The notes below the pieces were generated by a model. It saw only the letters and a program-made list of their open reading frames with translations, was not told the DNA's origin and searched no databases. A DNA stretch of 7,858 nt from Deltaproteobacteria bacterium (GTDB lineage Bacteria; Desulfobacterota; DSM-4660; Desulfatiglandales; Desulfatiglandaceae). Of the stretch, positions 1 through 7,497 are shown in pieces. How positions within the stretch are numbered: the stretch's first letter is position 1; each line of letters begins with the position of its first letter. The stretch lies in NCBI GenBank assembly GCA_013349725.1, contig DUZB01000280.1:1-7858 (forward strand). The letters are read 5' to 3'. The translations under genes were made by a program, and so were the position numbers.

Positions 1-110
1 CTGAAAGCGTAGTCGAGCTACGTTGAAGACCCATTTTGGTCGATGACGCAGCCATCGGAAGCCGCAGCCGACCGCAGTAGGGATAATTTTCAAACAGGCT
101 CTTAGACCGT
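1..110. repeat. Intergenic segment with two small hairpins, possible dispersed repeat
   Basis: No gene is seen here. CGTAG at 8-12 can pair with CTACG at 18-22 around a 5-base loop, and CGATG at 41-45 can pair with CATCG at 53-57. GGTCG at 38-42 is also complementary to CGACC at 69-73, an alternative fold. The segment ends in CAAACAGGCTCTTAG, which resembles the ends of intergenic repeats I associate with deltaproteobacterial genomes; that likeness is from memory. Only one copy lies in the window, so repetition cannot be shown here. Confidence 0.35.
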
Positions 111-121
111 TCATTGGATTT

Positions 122-133
122 ATCCGGCCGGAT
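122..133. promoter_or_regulatory. 12-bp perfect palindrome upstream of the protease gene
   Basis: ATCCGGCCGGAT is a perfect palindrome lying 30 bases before the chosen start of the protease gene. Its position would suit an operator, but no regulator or convincing promoter boxes could be assigned, and a GC-rich 12-mer can arise by chance. Confidence 0.2.
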
Positions 134-149
134 GGGGAAAAATTAAGGC

Positions 150-154
150 AAGGA
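150..154 (+). promoter_or_regulatory. Ribosome binding site of the HtrA-like gene
   Basis: AAGGA lies 9 bases before the ATG at 164 and supports that start. The alternative ATG at 218 has GGAAG at 211-215, only 2 bases away, which is too close for ideal use but cannot be excluded. Confidence 0.45.
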
Positions 155-163
155 TCTCCGAAT

Positions 164-1513
164 ATGCAGAAAAGCGCTTCATTGCCCGTTTCTTGCGGGA
201 CCGCCATTCAGGAAGAAATGCGAGAAAATCGGAATGGAAACATACTCCATTTCCCGGCTTCACGCTTTCTCCAATTCCCTGCCGCGTGGATAACGATTCT
301 CCTTTTCCCGATTCTTGTTGCCTGCAGTATTTCCAATGTTCCAGAAAACATGAATAAAGATCTTGTCAGTCATGAGGACCCGATTTTTGACAGACGTTTC
401 GAGAAACTGTCCCTAAAGGATATCAACCTTGAAAATCTGTGGATGAATAGGGTCTATTCAGGTGAACGGGAAGGAATCGTGATCCATCAATATACTTTTG
501 CAAACATTGCCGATGCTGCAAAAGACGGCGTTGTGAATATTTACACCCGCCGGCTTGAAGAAAAAAAGGCCCATTTCGGGATTTCCCCCAACGACATACT
601 TCCCATAAGGATCCCGATTCTTTCCAATATTTTCGACATTATCCCTTTTAAGGTCCCCATCCCCTTCAGAGAAGAGGGATTCAGTCTTGGTTCGGGTTTC
701 ATTATTAATGAAAACGGATATATTCTTACCAATGCGCACGTGATCCACAATGCCACGGACATCAGAGTGGTCCTGGCGGGCGCCAGAAGGGAATATCCCG
801 CAACGATCATCGGTTCAGATCGTATGACCGATACTGCGCTTATAAAAATCGAACCGGATCACCATTTGACAGCCCTCCCCCTTGGCAGTTCCGACAACCT
901 GAAGATCGGGGAAATGGTCCTTGCCATCGGAAATCCCCTTGGCCTTCAGCATACGGTAACTTCAGGAATCATCAGCGCCAAGGGAAGAATCGCCCATGAA
1001 CTGAACGATCAGCTCGTGGACTTTCTCCAAACGGATTCCGCCATCAACCCAGGGAGCAGCGGCGGCCCCCTGTTGAACTTAGACGGAGCGGTCGTAGGCA
1101 TCAACACAGCCGTCATCTCAGAGGCCCAGTCCATCGGTTTTGCCATACCGATCGACACCGTTAAAGAAGTGATGTCCATGCTGGTTCTGGACGAGACGGA
1201 GAGGGGATGGTTAGGCGTAAAAGCAGTCCCCCTGCCCCTTGAAAAAGCGGCACAACTGCTCTACCCCGATGACTGGGGTATTCTGGTCGTGGAAGTTGAA
1301 AAAGGAAGCCCGGCAGAGGAGGCCGGAATCAAGCCTGATGACATTATCATTGAATTGGATAAACACTCCCTGAAAAGCTTCCTGCTGTTCCGAAGAAAAC
1401 TTCTGGGCATGACGCCGGGATATACGATGCATCTGACTATTTTCAGGAACGGCGCCACAATAGAAATTTCGAGTACTCTTGCCAAAAAAGAGAAAGAGGA
1501 AGGAATACGATGA
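164..1513 (+). CDS. HtrA/DegS-like trypsin-fold serine protease, probable lipoprotein, one PDZ domain
   Basis: This is a periplasmic serine endopeptidase of the HtrA (S1C) family, which degrades or senses misfolded envelope proteins. The catalytic triad is visible: His192 in TNAHVIHN, Asp223 in MTDTALIKI and Ser299 in NPGSSGGPL. The spacings of 31 and 76 residues are close to those of DegP. One PDZ domain follows at about residues 346-437 (RGWLGV, then SPAEEAGIKPDDII). The single PDZ resembles DegS rather than DegP or DegQ. The N-terminus has a hydrophobic stretch at 42-53 ending in the lipobox L-V-A-C with Cys54, so a lipid anchor is likely instead of a transmembrane helix. Starting at Met19 (base 218) would give a signal peptide of more usual length. 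Residues 137-170 form a hydrophobic, proline-rich loop before the catalytic His, where loop LA lies in the family. The gene overlaps the next one by ATGA, suggesting translational coupling. Family assignment is firm; which HtrA subgroup it belongs to is not. Confidence 0.93.
   Translation: MQKSASLPVSCGTAIQEEMRENRNGNILHFPASRFLQFPAAWITILLFPILVACSISNVPENMNKDLVSHEDPIFDRRFEKLSLKDINLENLWMNRVYSGEREGIVIHQYTFANIADAAKDGVVNIYTRRLEEKKAHFGISPNDILPIRIPILSNIFDIIPFKVPIPFREEGFSLGSGFIINENGYILTNAHVIHNATDIRVVLAGARREYPATIIGSDRMTDTALIKIEPDHHLTALPLGSSDNLKIGEMVLAIGNPLGLQHTVTSGIISAKGRIAHELNDQLVDFLQTDSAINPGSSGGPLLNLDGAVVGINTAVISEAQSIGFAIPIDTVKEVMSMLVLDETERGWLGVKAVPLPLEKAAQLLYPDDWGILVVEVEKGSPAEEAGIKPDDIIIELDKHSLKSFLLFRRKLLGMTPGYTMHLTIFRNGATIEISSTLAKKEKEEGIR
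1496..1504 (+). promoter_or_regulatory. Ribosome binding site of the HPr-fusion gene
   Basis: GAGGAAGGA ends 5 bases before the ATG at 1510. It lies inside the last codons of the protease gene and supports the start that overlaps the protease stop codon. Confidence 0.6.
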
Positions 1514-2847
1514 AAACCAATTTTCTGACGCTCTACAGCCTGGCCGATGAACAACAGATCATTGCCGAGCAAGAATTCGCGCCGGTCCTGGAGCCTTTTG
1601 CAACCCCCCTGCTCTCTCTTTCCAACTCCGTGAAGGAAGCAACCCCTGATCCGGATAGCCCCCATCTACAAATGAATTTTCTGGCCCAGGTCATTAAACA
1701 CGCTTCAGACGTGGAACATCTTCTTGACCGCTATCAGGCCAGAAACAACCGAAACTGGATCTATTTCCGTGAACTGACCGCCACAGCGAAGAACTTCGGG
1801 AAAGCGGCCTTTATCCTTGAAGAGCTCAAGAGAGGGGCGTCTACCATACGTCTGTTTCCCCAGGAAAGTAATGACTTTATTCAGAGGGCCGGAGAGGCTG
1901 CCTTTTTTTTCGGAAAAATCATTGCCGATAATTTACTGGAACTTCGAGAGGAAGCCGGGCGTTTGAATCTAAACATTCCCAACGAAGGACCTCTTGAATC
2001 CTATGGCGTAAAGCTGACCCATGAAATCATACTCCCCCACACCATTGAGGAAGCGTCCTCTTCAGAAATCGGAGTTACCGCAAGGAAAATAGCGCACCGT
2101 TTTGTCAAGTTTGCAGACGATGCGCAGTTCCTAAGCGAAGTGATACGCGAAGAGGGAAAGCTTTTAGCGTCTCAGATTCCCGCAAATATCAACGAAGGAA
2201 AGCTTCGGCGTCTTGGGACCGGCCTGCACAACCTGATTTCCTGGTATGATTCCTATCTGTATAACCACAGCATAGAGGGGGAAATACCGGAGCTTAAAGT
2301 GCTCCACCATATCTTTTCCATGCAACTGAATCTTTCCAAGATCGCAACCATTATTGCCCATTATTTTGAAAGGCATCTGCTGATTCCCTCTCCCATTGCC
2401 GGCAGACTTCAGCAGATTGTCCCCCCTTCAGAGCTCACGAAATCGGCTTTTCATTTCAGTCTCTACTATCTCGCACGGCTTTTCACAGCCGGCAAAGCGG
2501 TTGCCGAAACAATTCTGGACCGGATGGTGGAAGAAGTCACCTATGAGCTTTCCGTACCGAAAGGTTTAGGGTTCCACGCCAGGCCTTCCACGTTGGTCGC
2601 AAAGGTTGTCCAACACCACGCAGCCGAAGTTAAAATGCTGGTCGATGACCAGGAATTTGATGCCGGCAGCATACTTGAACTGCTGAGTGCCGGGGGATAT
2701 ATCGTTACCAAAAAGCTTGATCGGGTCCGTTTCCGTGGGGAAAAAAGGGCGTTAGACGACCTCAAAATTCTGGCGGAATACAATTATGGAGAAACACGCC
2801 AGGGAAAGGATGCTCCGCTTCCAGCCATCCTCTCCTATTTGCGATAA
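1510..2847 (+). CDS. HPr-domain protein with a long uncharacterised N-terminal region
   Basis: The C-terminal part, about residues 342-427, is an HPr-like domain, the small phosphocarrier of the PTS sugar phosphotransferase system. The active-site motif is GFHARPS with His356, which in the family is phosphorylated by enzyme I. Ser387 in GSILELLSAG lies exactly 31 residues later, as Ser46 does after His15 in classical HPr, so a regulatory serine may be kept. Free HPr is only about 85-90 residues. Here roughly 340 residues precede it that I do not recognise: rich in Leu, Ala, Glu and Lys, apparently mostly helical, with no signal peptide and no clear membrane segment. The protein should be cytoplasmic. 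It overlaps the protease gene by 4 bases and is followed 51 bases later by the transglycosylase gene, so all three are probably co-transcribed. No enzyme I, EIIA or HPr kinase gene is in the window. A regulatory role is more likely than sugar transport, but this is inference. The HPr call is firm; the N-terminal function is unknown. Confidence 0.85.
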   Translation: MKTNFLTLYSLADEQQIIAEQEFAPVLEPFATPLLSLSNSVKEATPDPDSPHLQMNFLAQVIKHASDVEHLLDRYQARNNRNWIYFRELTATAKNFGKAAFILEELKRGASTIRLFPQESNDFIQRAGEAAFFFGKIIADNLLELREEAGRLNLNIPNEGPLESYGVKLTHEIILPHTIEEASSSEIGVTARKIAHRFVKFADDAQFLSEVIREEGKLLASQIPANINEGKLRRLGTGLHNLISWYDSYLYNHSIEGEIPELKVLHHIFSMQLNLSKIATIIAHYFERHLLIPSPIAGRLQQIVPPSELTKSAFHFSLYYLARLFTAGKAVAETILDRMVEEVTYELSVPKGLGFHARPSTLVAKVVQHHAAEVKMLVDDQEFDAGSILELLSAGGYIVTKKLDRVRFRGEKRALDDLKILAEYNYGETRQGKDAPLPAILSYLR

Positions 2848-2898
2848 AAACTTGAAAGGTCTTGTGGGTAAAAAGCCAGGGACGGGTTCTGAAAAGAT

Positions 2899-4122
2899 AT
2901 GTTAAAAACCTCAAAAAACATTTCCTTAAAAACAATCGATTTCAAAATCATTCTCCTTCTCTTCATTCTTTCATTTTTCGGTTGCTACCCGGGCATAAAG
3001 AAAGAAGCGACTGTTTCATCCGAGGCCCTTGAGGAGATTACGTTTTTTTACCCGGATTTTTCGGATGATATGGACAGAGATTCTCTCATGGCAGCAATCA
3101 GAAACAGTATCGAATATCTGGGTCGGATTCCGGCTGGTACTATTATGCACTACGGACCCCACTCGTTTACACAGACACAGGTCTTAGATAGCCAGAAAGC
3201 ATTCCTGGAAATCCTGCAGGAAACCCCAAACCCCGCCCAGGTGGCCGGAAAAATCAAAGCGGATTTTCATGTGTATCGCGCAACAGGTGGAGAGAAAAGC
3301 GAAAACGTCCTGTTCACAGGGTATTTTGAACCGCTGTACGAGGCGAGCCTGACACCTGATTCCGTTTACAGGTATCCCCTGTATCGAAAACCGGACGACC
3401 TGACTACCGTGGATCTTTCCGGTTTCGGAAGCAAATTCCAAGGGCAGAAGATCATTGGGCGAATCACGGGAAAGGATTTCGTTCCCTACTATAGCAGAGT
3501 AGATATTGACGAAAAAGGGGTTTTAAAAGGCCGAGGCCTTGAAATCGCCTGGTTGAAGGACCCGGTGGATGTTTCCTTTCTTCAGATCCAGGGTTCCGGA
3601 AAACTGATCCTGCCGGGCGGCGAAATCATCACCGCAGGCTACAGTGAAAAAAATGGCCTTGCGTACAGAAGCATAGGCAGATATATGATCGAAAAGGGTT
3701 TCCTGACAAAAGAGGAGATGTCCATGCAGGCCATCAGGGAATACCTGGCGGAGCATCCGGAGGTCGTGCAAGATGTCCTTTACTGCAACCCATCCTACGT
3801 ATTTTTCCGACGGCTGGAAAAGGGGCCTCTGGGCAATATAGGGGTACCACTCACACCAGGAAGATCCATAGCGCTGGATTCAGATCTTTTTCCAAAAGGC
3901 GCATTGGGATTCATTATTTGTAAAAAACCGCTCATAGACAACTCCGGTCGAGTGAAAGGATGGGAGGAATTCTCACGGTTCGTGTTGAACCAGGATACCG
4001 GAGGGGCCATAAGGGGAGCCGGACGAGCAGATATTTTCTGGGGAAATGGCCTTTATGCCGAGGCCGCCGCCGGGCATCTCAGACATGAAGGCGAGCTTTA
4101 CATCCTTATCAAAAAGCCTTGA
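2899..4122 (+). CDS. mltA: MltA-type membrane-bound lytic murein transglycosylase
   Basis: Lytic transglycosylases of this family cleave the MurNAc-GlcNAc bond of peptidoglycan and leave a 1,6-anhydro end; they act in the periplasm, usually tethered to the outer membrane. The N-terminus is basic, then hydrophobic (17-27), then F-F-G-C with Cys29. This lipobox has an unusual Phe at -3, but the lipoprotein layout is clear. An MltA-type domain fills the middle, with the typical FTGYFEPLYEAS at about residues 136-147 and SFLQIQGSGKL at about 226-236. A 3D domain ends the protein, with DTGGAIRGAGRADIF containing Asp366 and Asp378. By comparison with E. coli MltA, Asp378 fits best as the catalytic acid (residue matching from memory). 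The length of 407 residues is slightly above E. coli MltA. No strong Shine-Dalgarno sequence precedes the ATG at 2899, which suggests weak initiation. It is the last gene of the probable three-gene unit and converges with glyS. Confidence 0.93.
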   Translation: MLKTSKNISLKTIDFKIILLLFILSFFGCYPGIKKEATVSSEALEEITFFYPDFSDDMDRDSLMAAIRNSIEYLGRIPAGTIMHYGPHSFTQTQVLDSQKAFLEILQETPNPAQVAGKIKADFHVYRATGGEKSENVLFTGYFEPLYEASLTPDSVYRYPLYRKPDDLTTVDLSGFGSKFQGQKIIGRITGKDFVPYYSRVDIDEKGVLKGRGLEIAWLKDPVDVSFLQIQGSGKLILPGGEIITAGYSEKNGLAYRSIGRYMIEKGFLTKEEMSMQAIREYLAEHPEVVQDVLYCNPSYVFFRRLEKGPLGNIGVPLTPGRSIALDSDLFPKGALGFIICKKPLIDNSGRVKGWEEFSRFVLNQDTGGAIRGAGRADIFWGNGLYAEAAAGHLRHEGELYILIKKP

Positions 4123-4137
4123 AATAAAAAAGAATCT

Positions 4138-4256
4138 GGACGCAGATTTCCGCAGATAAACGCAGATTATCTCTGAATTTTTTACGTAATTAGTGCCTGA
4201 ACAAGGTTTTCGTTCAGGCACTAATTATCCGCGTTTATCTGCGGAAATCTGCGTCC
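4138..4256. repeat. Nested inverted repeat between convergent genes; possible glyS terminator
   Basis: The outer arms at 4138-4163 and 4231-4256 are perfectly complementary over 26 bases, and at 31 of 33 positions when extended inward to 4170 and 4224. The left arm holds three CGCAGAT units at 4141, 4151 and 4161, exactly 10 bases apart. A second perfect hairpin lies inside, 4187-4202 with 4212-4227, with a 9-base loop. On the minus strand the outer stem is followed by AGATTC and a T-rich tract (complement of about 4123-4131), as in an intrinsic terminator for glyQ-glyS. On the plus strand no T tract follows, so termination after mltA is less certain. The CGCAGAT arms resemble dispersed intergenic palindromes that I recall from several bacterial phyla. 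The structure is seen directly; its function is inferred. Confidence 0.8.
4187..4227. terminator. Inner 16-bp perfect hairpin
   Basis: TAATTAGTGCCTGAAC pairs completely with its reverse complement across the loop AAGGTTTTC. The stem is strong on either strand, but no run of T follows it directly in either direction, so it is not a classical intrinsic terminator by itself. It may add to termination or protect the 3' ends of both convergent transcripts. Confidence 0.5.
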
Positions 4257-4259
4257 CTA

Positions 4260-6338
4260 TTAAATGGAAAATTTTGAAAAGTCGGCAACGAGCAGAACGA
4301 GCGATTCAATCTGTTGAAGCAGGCCGATCCGGTTCTTTCTAAGGATCTCGTTGCCTTTCACCATCACCTCCACCCCGTCAAAAAACAGATCCACCGGCTT
4401 TCTGAGTTCCGCCATCACTCCAAGCGCTTGAAAGAACTGCTCCCCTTCAAGCATTTCATGGACCCTGTCTCTCACGGTCTCAAATTTTCCCCAAAGGGTG
4501 GTTTCTTCCTGATCCTGAAACAGCCCCGGATCCACAGCAAAGGGAACCGTTTCCTTTTTCAGGATATTCGTTACCCGTTTAAACGTGAAGGCCAGCAGGC
4601 TGAAATCTTCCGACTCTGCAGCAAACTGCTTCAACTGTTCAATGCGAGGGCGAATCCTGCGAATATTGTCAAATCCCGCAGACATCACCGCCTCAATCAG
4701 GTCGGGTTCATACCCTTCCCCCAGGAGAAGATTCTTGTACCGCTCTCTCACAAAGGCCATCACCCCTGCGGAGGTCTTCTGAACAGGAAACTCGAGTTCC
4801 TGATTCAGGTGAAATAGCGCCCGATCAACCAGCCAGGATAAAGAAATCTCCCAGGAAAATGCCTCGATAATCCGGATGATGGCGATAGCATGCCTTCTCA
4901 GCGCAAAGGGATCCGCGCTGCCGGTAGGCTCAAGACCCACGGCAAAGCACCCGGCAATGGTATCGATCCGATCCGCAACACCCACAAGGGCGCTCACCTC
5001 AGAGGCGGGCAACTTCCCTCCCGCTTTCAGAGGAAGGTAATGTTCTTCAATAGCCGCACTCACCTTTTCGGGGTACTTCTCCAATTGCGCATATTCTTTA
5101 CCCATTACTCCCTGCAGAGAGGGGAATTCTCCAACCATCTGAGTAATAAGATCACATTTGCACAGACGCGCCGCAAGCCCGACATTTTCGAGTTCCCCGG
5201 GAAGGACAATTTCCGCGACCTCTCTTGAAAGATTTTCAAAACGCTGAACCTTGGCAAAAGAAGTCCCCAAATCGGCCTGATAAATAACACGCTTGAGATC
5301 TTCGAGGCGATCTATCAGCGGTTGTTTTCTGTCCTCTTCCATGAAAAATGCCGCATCGGAAAGTCTGGCGCGCAAGACCCTTTCATGTCCTTTCCGTACA
5401 ATGGAAGGGTCTCGTGTTATCGTGTTGTTGACGGCAACAAAATTCGGCAGAAGACGACCTTCCCGATCGTATACCGCAAAATATTTCTGGTGCTCCCTCA
5501 TGGCTGTGATCAATACGGGATCAGGAAGGGCCAGGAATTTTTCGTCAAAACCGCCGCAGACAGCCGACGGATATTCCACAAGATTGGCCACCGTACTCAC
5601 AAGTTCGGAATCATCCGGAGGAACCCCTTGAACTTTTCCAGCTTCTTCTGCCGTAATCTCAACGATAATGCGTTCTCTCTCCGCCTGCTCAATCACCACA
5701 AAGGCCCCTTGGATTTTCTTCAGGTAATCCTCAACGCCGAACACTTCAAAAAGTTCAGGAGCCATAAAACGATGTCCCCTGGAAACAGTGCCACTGGCAA
5801 TACCCGCAAATTCAAAAGGGAGAACCTGTCCGTTAAAAAGACCTACAATCCAATGCACAGGCCTTACGAACGGAATGCCAACGTTTCCCCAGCGCATGGA
5901 CTTCGGCCAGCTTACAGCCGAAATGACTGTTGGCAGAATTTCAGAGAGGATATCCCGGGTCGGCCTTCCGGGGATCGTGCGTTTCAGATAAAGGTATTCG
6001 CCCTTCTCTGTTTTTATGCTCTTCAGATCATCAACCGTTACGTCCTGCTTTTTCGCAAAACCAACCGCGGCTTTTGTGGGCCGACCTTCCGCGTCGTAGG
6101 CAACACTCAAGGGCGGACCCGTTATTTCCTGCACCAGATCCTGCTGTGTCTCCGCAATGGCTTTCCCGATGAGAACGAGTCTCCTCGGAGTTCCGTAAGT
6201 GTATATCCCCCCGGCAAGATCAATCCGGTTGGCTTCAAAAGCCTTTTCCGTGAGACTTTTAAGGTCCCTCAATCCCCCTTTGAGATACCCCGCAGGGATC
6301 TCTTCGGTCCCTATTTCCAAAAGCAGTTCAGCTACCAT
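4260..6338 (-). CDS. glyS: Glycine--tRNA ligase beta subunit
   Basis: This is the beta subunit of the heterotetrameric (alpha2beta2) bacterial glycyl-tRNA synthetase, which charges tRNA-Gly with glycine in the cytoplasm; beta is mainly responsible for tRNA recognition. The N-terminus has the family signature [15 protein letters not shown] (residues 5-19). RWGN followed by [13 protein letters not shown] lies near 149-168, [19 protein letters not shown] near 315-335, and [10 protein letters not shown] near 470-485. The length of 692 residues is typical, and the C-terminal helical region is complete. The start at 6338 is backed by GGAGAG about 8 bases upstream, inside the end of glyQ. The gene overlaps glyQ by 11 bases, so the two are translated from one message and probably coupled. 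No frameshift or missing motif is seen. Confidence 0.97.
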   Translation of the reverse strand: MVAELLLEIGTEEIPAGYLKGGLRDLKSLTEKAFEANRIDLAGGIYTYGTPRRLVLIGKAIAETQQDLVQEITGPPLSVAYDAEGRPTKAAVGFAKKQDVTVDDLKSIKTEKGEYLYLKRTIPGRPTRDILSEILPTVISAVSWPKSMRWGNVGIPFVRPVHWIVGLFNGQVLPFEFAGIASGTVSRGHRFMAPELFEVFGVEDYLKKIQGAFVVIEQAERERIIVEITAEEAGKVQGVPPDDSELVSTVANLVEYPSAVCGGFDEKFLALPDPVLITAMREHQKYFAVYDREGRLLPNFVAVNNTITRDPSIVRKGHERVLRARLSDAAFFMEEDRKQPLIDRLEDLKRVIYQADLGTSFAKVQRFENLSREVAEIVLPGELENVGLAARLCKCDLITQMVGEFPSLQGVMGKEYAQLEKYPEKVSAAIEEHYLPLKAGGKLPASEVSALVGVADRIDTIAGCFAVGLEPTGSADPFALRRHAIAIIRIIEAFSWEISLSWLVDRALFHLNQELEFPVQKTSAGVMAFVRERYKNLLLGEGYEPDLIEAVMSAGFDNIRRIRPRIEQLKQFAAESEDFSLLAFTFKRVTNILKKETVPFAVDPGLFQDQEETTLWGKFETVRDRVHEMLEGEQFFQALGVMAELRKPVDLFFDGVEVMVKGNEILRKNRIGLLQQIESLVLLVADFSKFSI

Positions 6339-7212
6339 TTCTATTTCTCTCCAGAAGCGGATACCCCATTTCTTCTCGCTGGGCCAGATAGTTTTTTGCA
6401 GAGAGCCTCGCCAGTCTCCTGATCCGCTCTATATATTGCGTACGTTCGGTGACGCTGATAGCGCCCCTGGCGTCCAGGATATTGAATGTATGAGAGCATT
6501 TCAGGCAATAATCATAGGCGGGGAGCACCAGACCCTTATCCCCGATCCGGAGACCCTCCTGCTCATACAGCTCAAACAGTTTCAGAAGCATCTCCACGTC
6601 GGCCATTTCAAAATTATAGGTGGAAAGCTCCCATTCGCCCTTCCGATGCACATCACCGTAGAAAATTCTGTCATTCCATTGCAGGTCGTACACATCTTCT
6701 TTTTGCTGGAGATACATAGCGATCCGTTCGAGCCCGTATGTGATCTCGACGGAAATGGGATCCAGTTTCACACTGCCGGCCTGCTGAAAATAGGTGAATT
6801 GGGTCACTTCCATTCCGTCCAGCCACACTTCCCAGCCAAGACCGGAAGCCCCCAGGGTAGGCGATTCCCAATCATCTTCCACAAACCGTATATCATGCTC
6901 CAGGGGATCAATACCCAGGGCTTTCAGACTTGCCAGATAAAGGTCCTGAATATCGATCGGTGATGGCTTGATAATCACCTGATACTGATAATAGTGGCCA
7001 AGACGGTTTGGATTCTCTCCATATCTGCCATCGGTGGGTCTTCTCGATGGTTCAACATAAGCAACTGACCAGGGTTCCGGTCCAAGGGCCCTGAGCAGGG
7101 TCGCGGGATTAAATGTTCCGGCGCCCACTTCCAGGTCATACGGTTGCTGGATCACACAACCATAGTCTGCCCAGTATTTTGTGAGAGTCATAATGACATC
7201 TTGAAACTTCAT
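6328..7212 (-). CDS. glyQ: Glycine--tRNA ligase alpha subunit
   Basis: This is the catalytic alpha subunit of glycyl-tRNA synthetase, a class II enzyme that activates glycine with ATP and works with the GlyS beta subunit. The protein opens with GCVIQQPYD (18-26), then GAGTFNP (30-36) and [17 protein letters not shown] (54-70), which are hallmarks of Gly[15 protein letters not shown] follows in the middle. Its 294 residues match the family. The start is supported by GGAG 5 bases upstream (complement of 7218-7221). It is the first gene of a two-gene operon, with glyS overlapping its last 11 bases. The leader is about 110-140 bases long and carries a candidate promoter and a small hairpin, but no T-box. 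Confidence 0.97.
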   Translation of the reverse strand: MKFQDVIMTLTKYWADYGCVIQQPYDLEVGAGTFNPATLLRALGPEPWSVAYVEPSRRPTDGRYGENPNRLGHYYQYQVIIKPSPIDIQDLYLASLKALGIDPLEHDIRFVEDDWESPTLGASGLGWEVWLDGMEVTQFTYFQQAGSVKLDPISVEITYGLERIAMYLQQKEDVYDLQWNDRIFYGDVHRKGEWELSTYNFEMADVEMLLKLFELYEQEGLRIGDKGLVLPAYDYCLKCSHTFNILDARGAISVTERTQYIERIRRLARLSAKNYLAQREEMGYPLLERNRNGS

Positions 7213-7217
7213 AAGTA

Positions 7218-7221
7218 CTCC
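7218..7221 (-). promoter_or_regulatory. Ribosome binding site of glyQ
   Basis: Read on the minus strand this is GGAG, followed by TACTT and the ATG of glyQ. The 5-base spacing is suitable and fixes the start at 7212. Confidence 0.6.
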
Positions 7222-7272
7222 AGGATACGTTATACTTGAACAAAAAGTGCCGTTCAGGGTTGGCTGTTTCCG

Positions 7273-7295
7273 CCCGCACGGAATTGCAATGCGGG
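7273..7295 (-). other. Hairpin in the glyQ leader
   Basis: On the minus strand CCCGCA (complement of 7290-7295) pairs with TGCGGG (complement of 7273-7278) around an 11-base loop. It sits about 60-80 bases before glyQ, inside the likely untranslated leader. No T tract follows, so it is not an obvious attenuator. Its role is unknown. Confidence 0.3.
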
Positions 7296-7326
7296 TTCAA
7301 CATGCAGCGATTCTTTAAAGGGGGGA

Positions 7327-7355
7327 AAGTTATCATTTCCCTCATTGCTTGTCAA
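7327..7355 (-). promoter_or_regulatory. Candidate promoter for glyQ-glyS
   Basis: On the minus strand a perfect -35 box, TTGACA, is the complement of 7350-7355. Possible -10 boxes are GATAAC (complement of 7329-7334) at a 15-base spacing or TAACTT (complement of 7327-7332) at 17 bases. Neither is a good match to TATAAT. The position, about 115 bases before glyQ, and the AT-rich surroundings fit a promoter. Confidence 0.4.
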
Positions 7356-7374
7356 TTATTCTTCGAAAAACCTT

Positions 7375-7497
7375 GACGTCTCGCGTCCTGGCGCAAGAGC
7401 TGTTGGGTCCCACCTCGCCCGGGTCAGTGAGGTCGAGGTGGTGCGGTACGTGGTAAACTTGGAAGAGATCAGAGCTAAGGGGGAGAAGAAGGCATGA
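7375..7497 (+). pseudogene. Possible 3' remnant of an unrecognised reading frame
   Basis: A plus-strand frame ends with TGA at 7495-7497, overlapping the ATG of the next gene as ATGA, the spacing typical of a real upstream operon partner. Its last residues read about VEVVRYVVNLEEIRAKGEKKA. The frame stays open back to about 7240 but has no ATG, and from about 7375 onward the bases become more GC-rich and codon-like. A TTG at 7345 could serve as a start but has no good ribosome binding site. I do not recognise the family. An 8-bp inverted repeat (7410-7417 with 7434-7441) lies inside. It may be the tail of a gene whose 5' part was lost. Confidence 0.35.
7479..7485 (+). promoter_or_regulatory. 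Ribosome binding site of the nucleotidyltransferase gene
   Basis: GGGGGAG lies 8 bases before the ATG at 7494 and is the strongest Shine-Dalgarno sequence on the plus strand in this window. It supports the ATGA-overlapping start. Confidence 0.6.

Noticed and set aside
4138..4256. CRISPR-like repeats
   Set aside because: The repeated units are two arms of an inverted repeat with 10-base internal periodicity, without spacers or cas genes.
5322..6422. Long plus-strand open frame of 366 codons opposite glyS
   Set aside because: It lies antisense to a clearly conserved glyS and has no recognisable domain; it is best explained as a shadow of glyS codon usage.
6199..6963. Plus-strand open frame of 254 codons opposite glyQ and the start of glyS
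   Set aside because: Antisense to two firm housekeeping genes, with no ribosome binding site or family motifs.
7213..7350. T-box or glycine riboswitch in the glyQ leader
   Set aside because: No T-box consensus, no intrinsic terminator/antiterminator pair and no glycine aptamer pattern could be made out; only a short hairpin is present.
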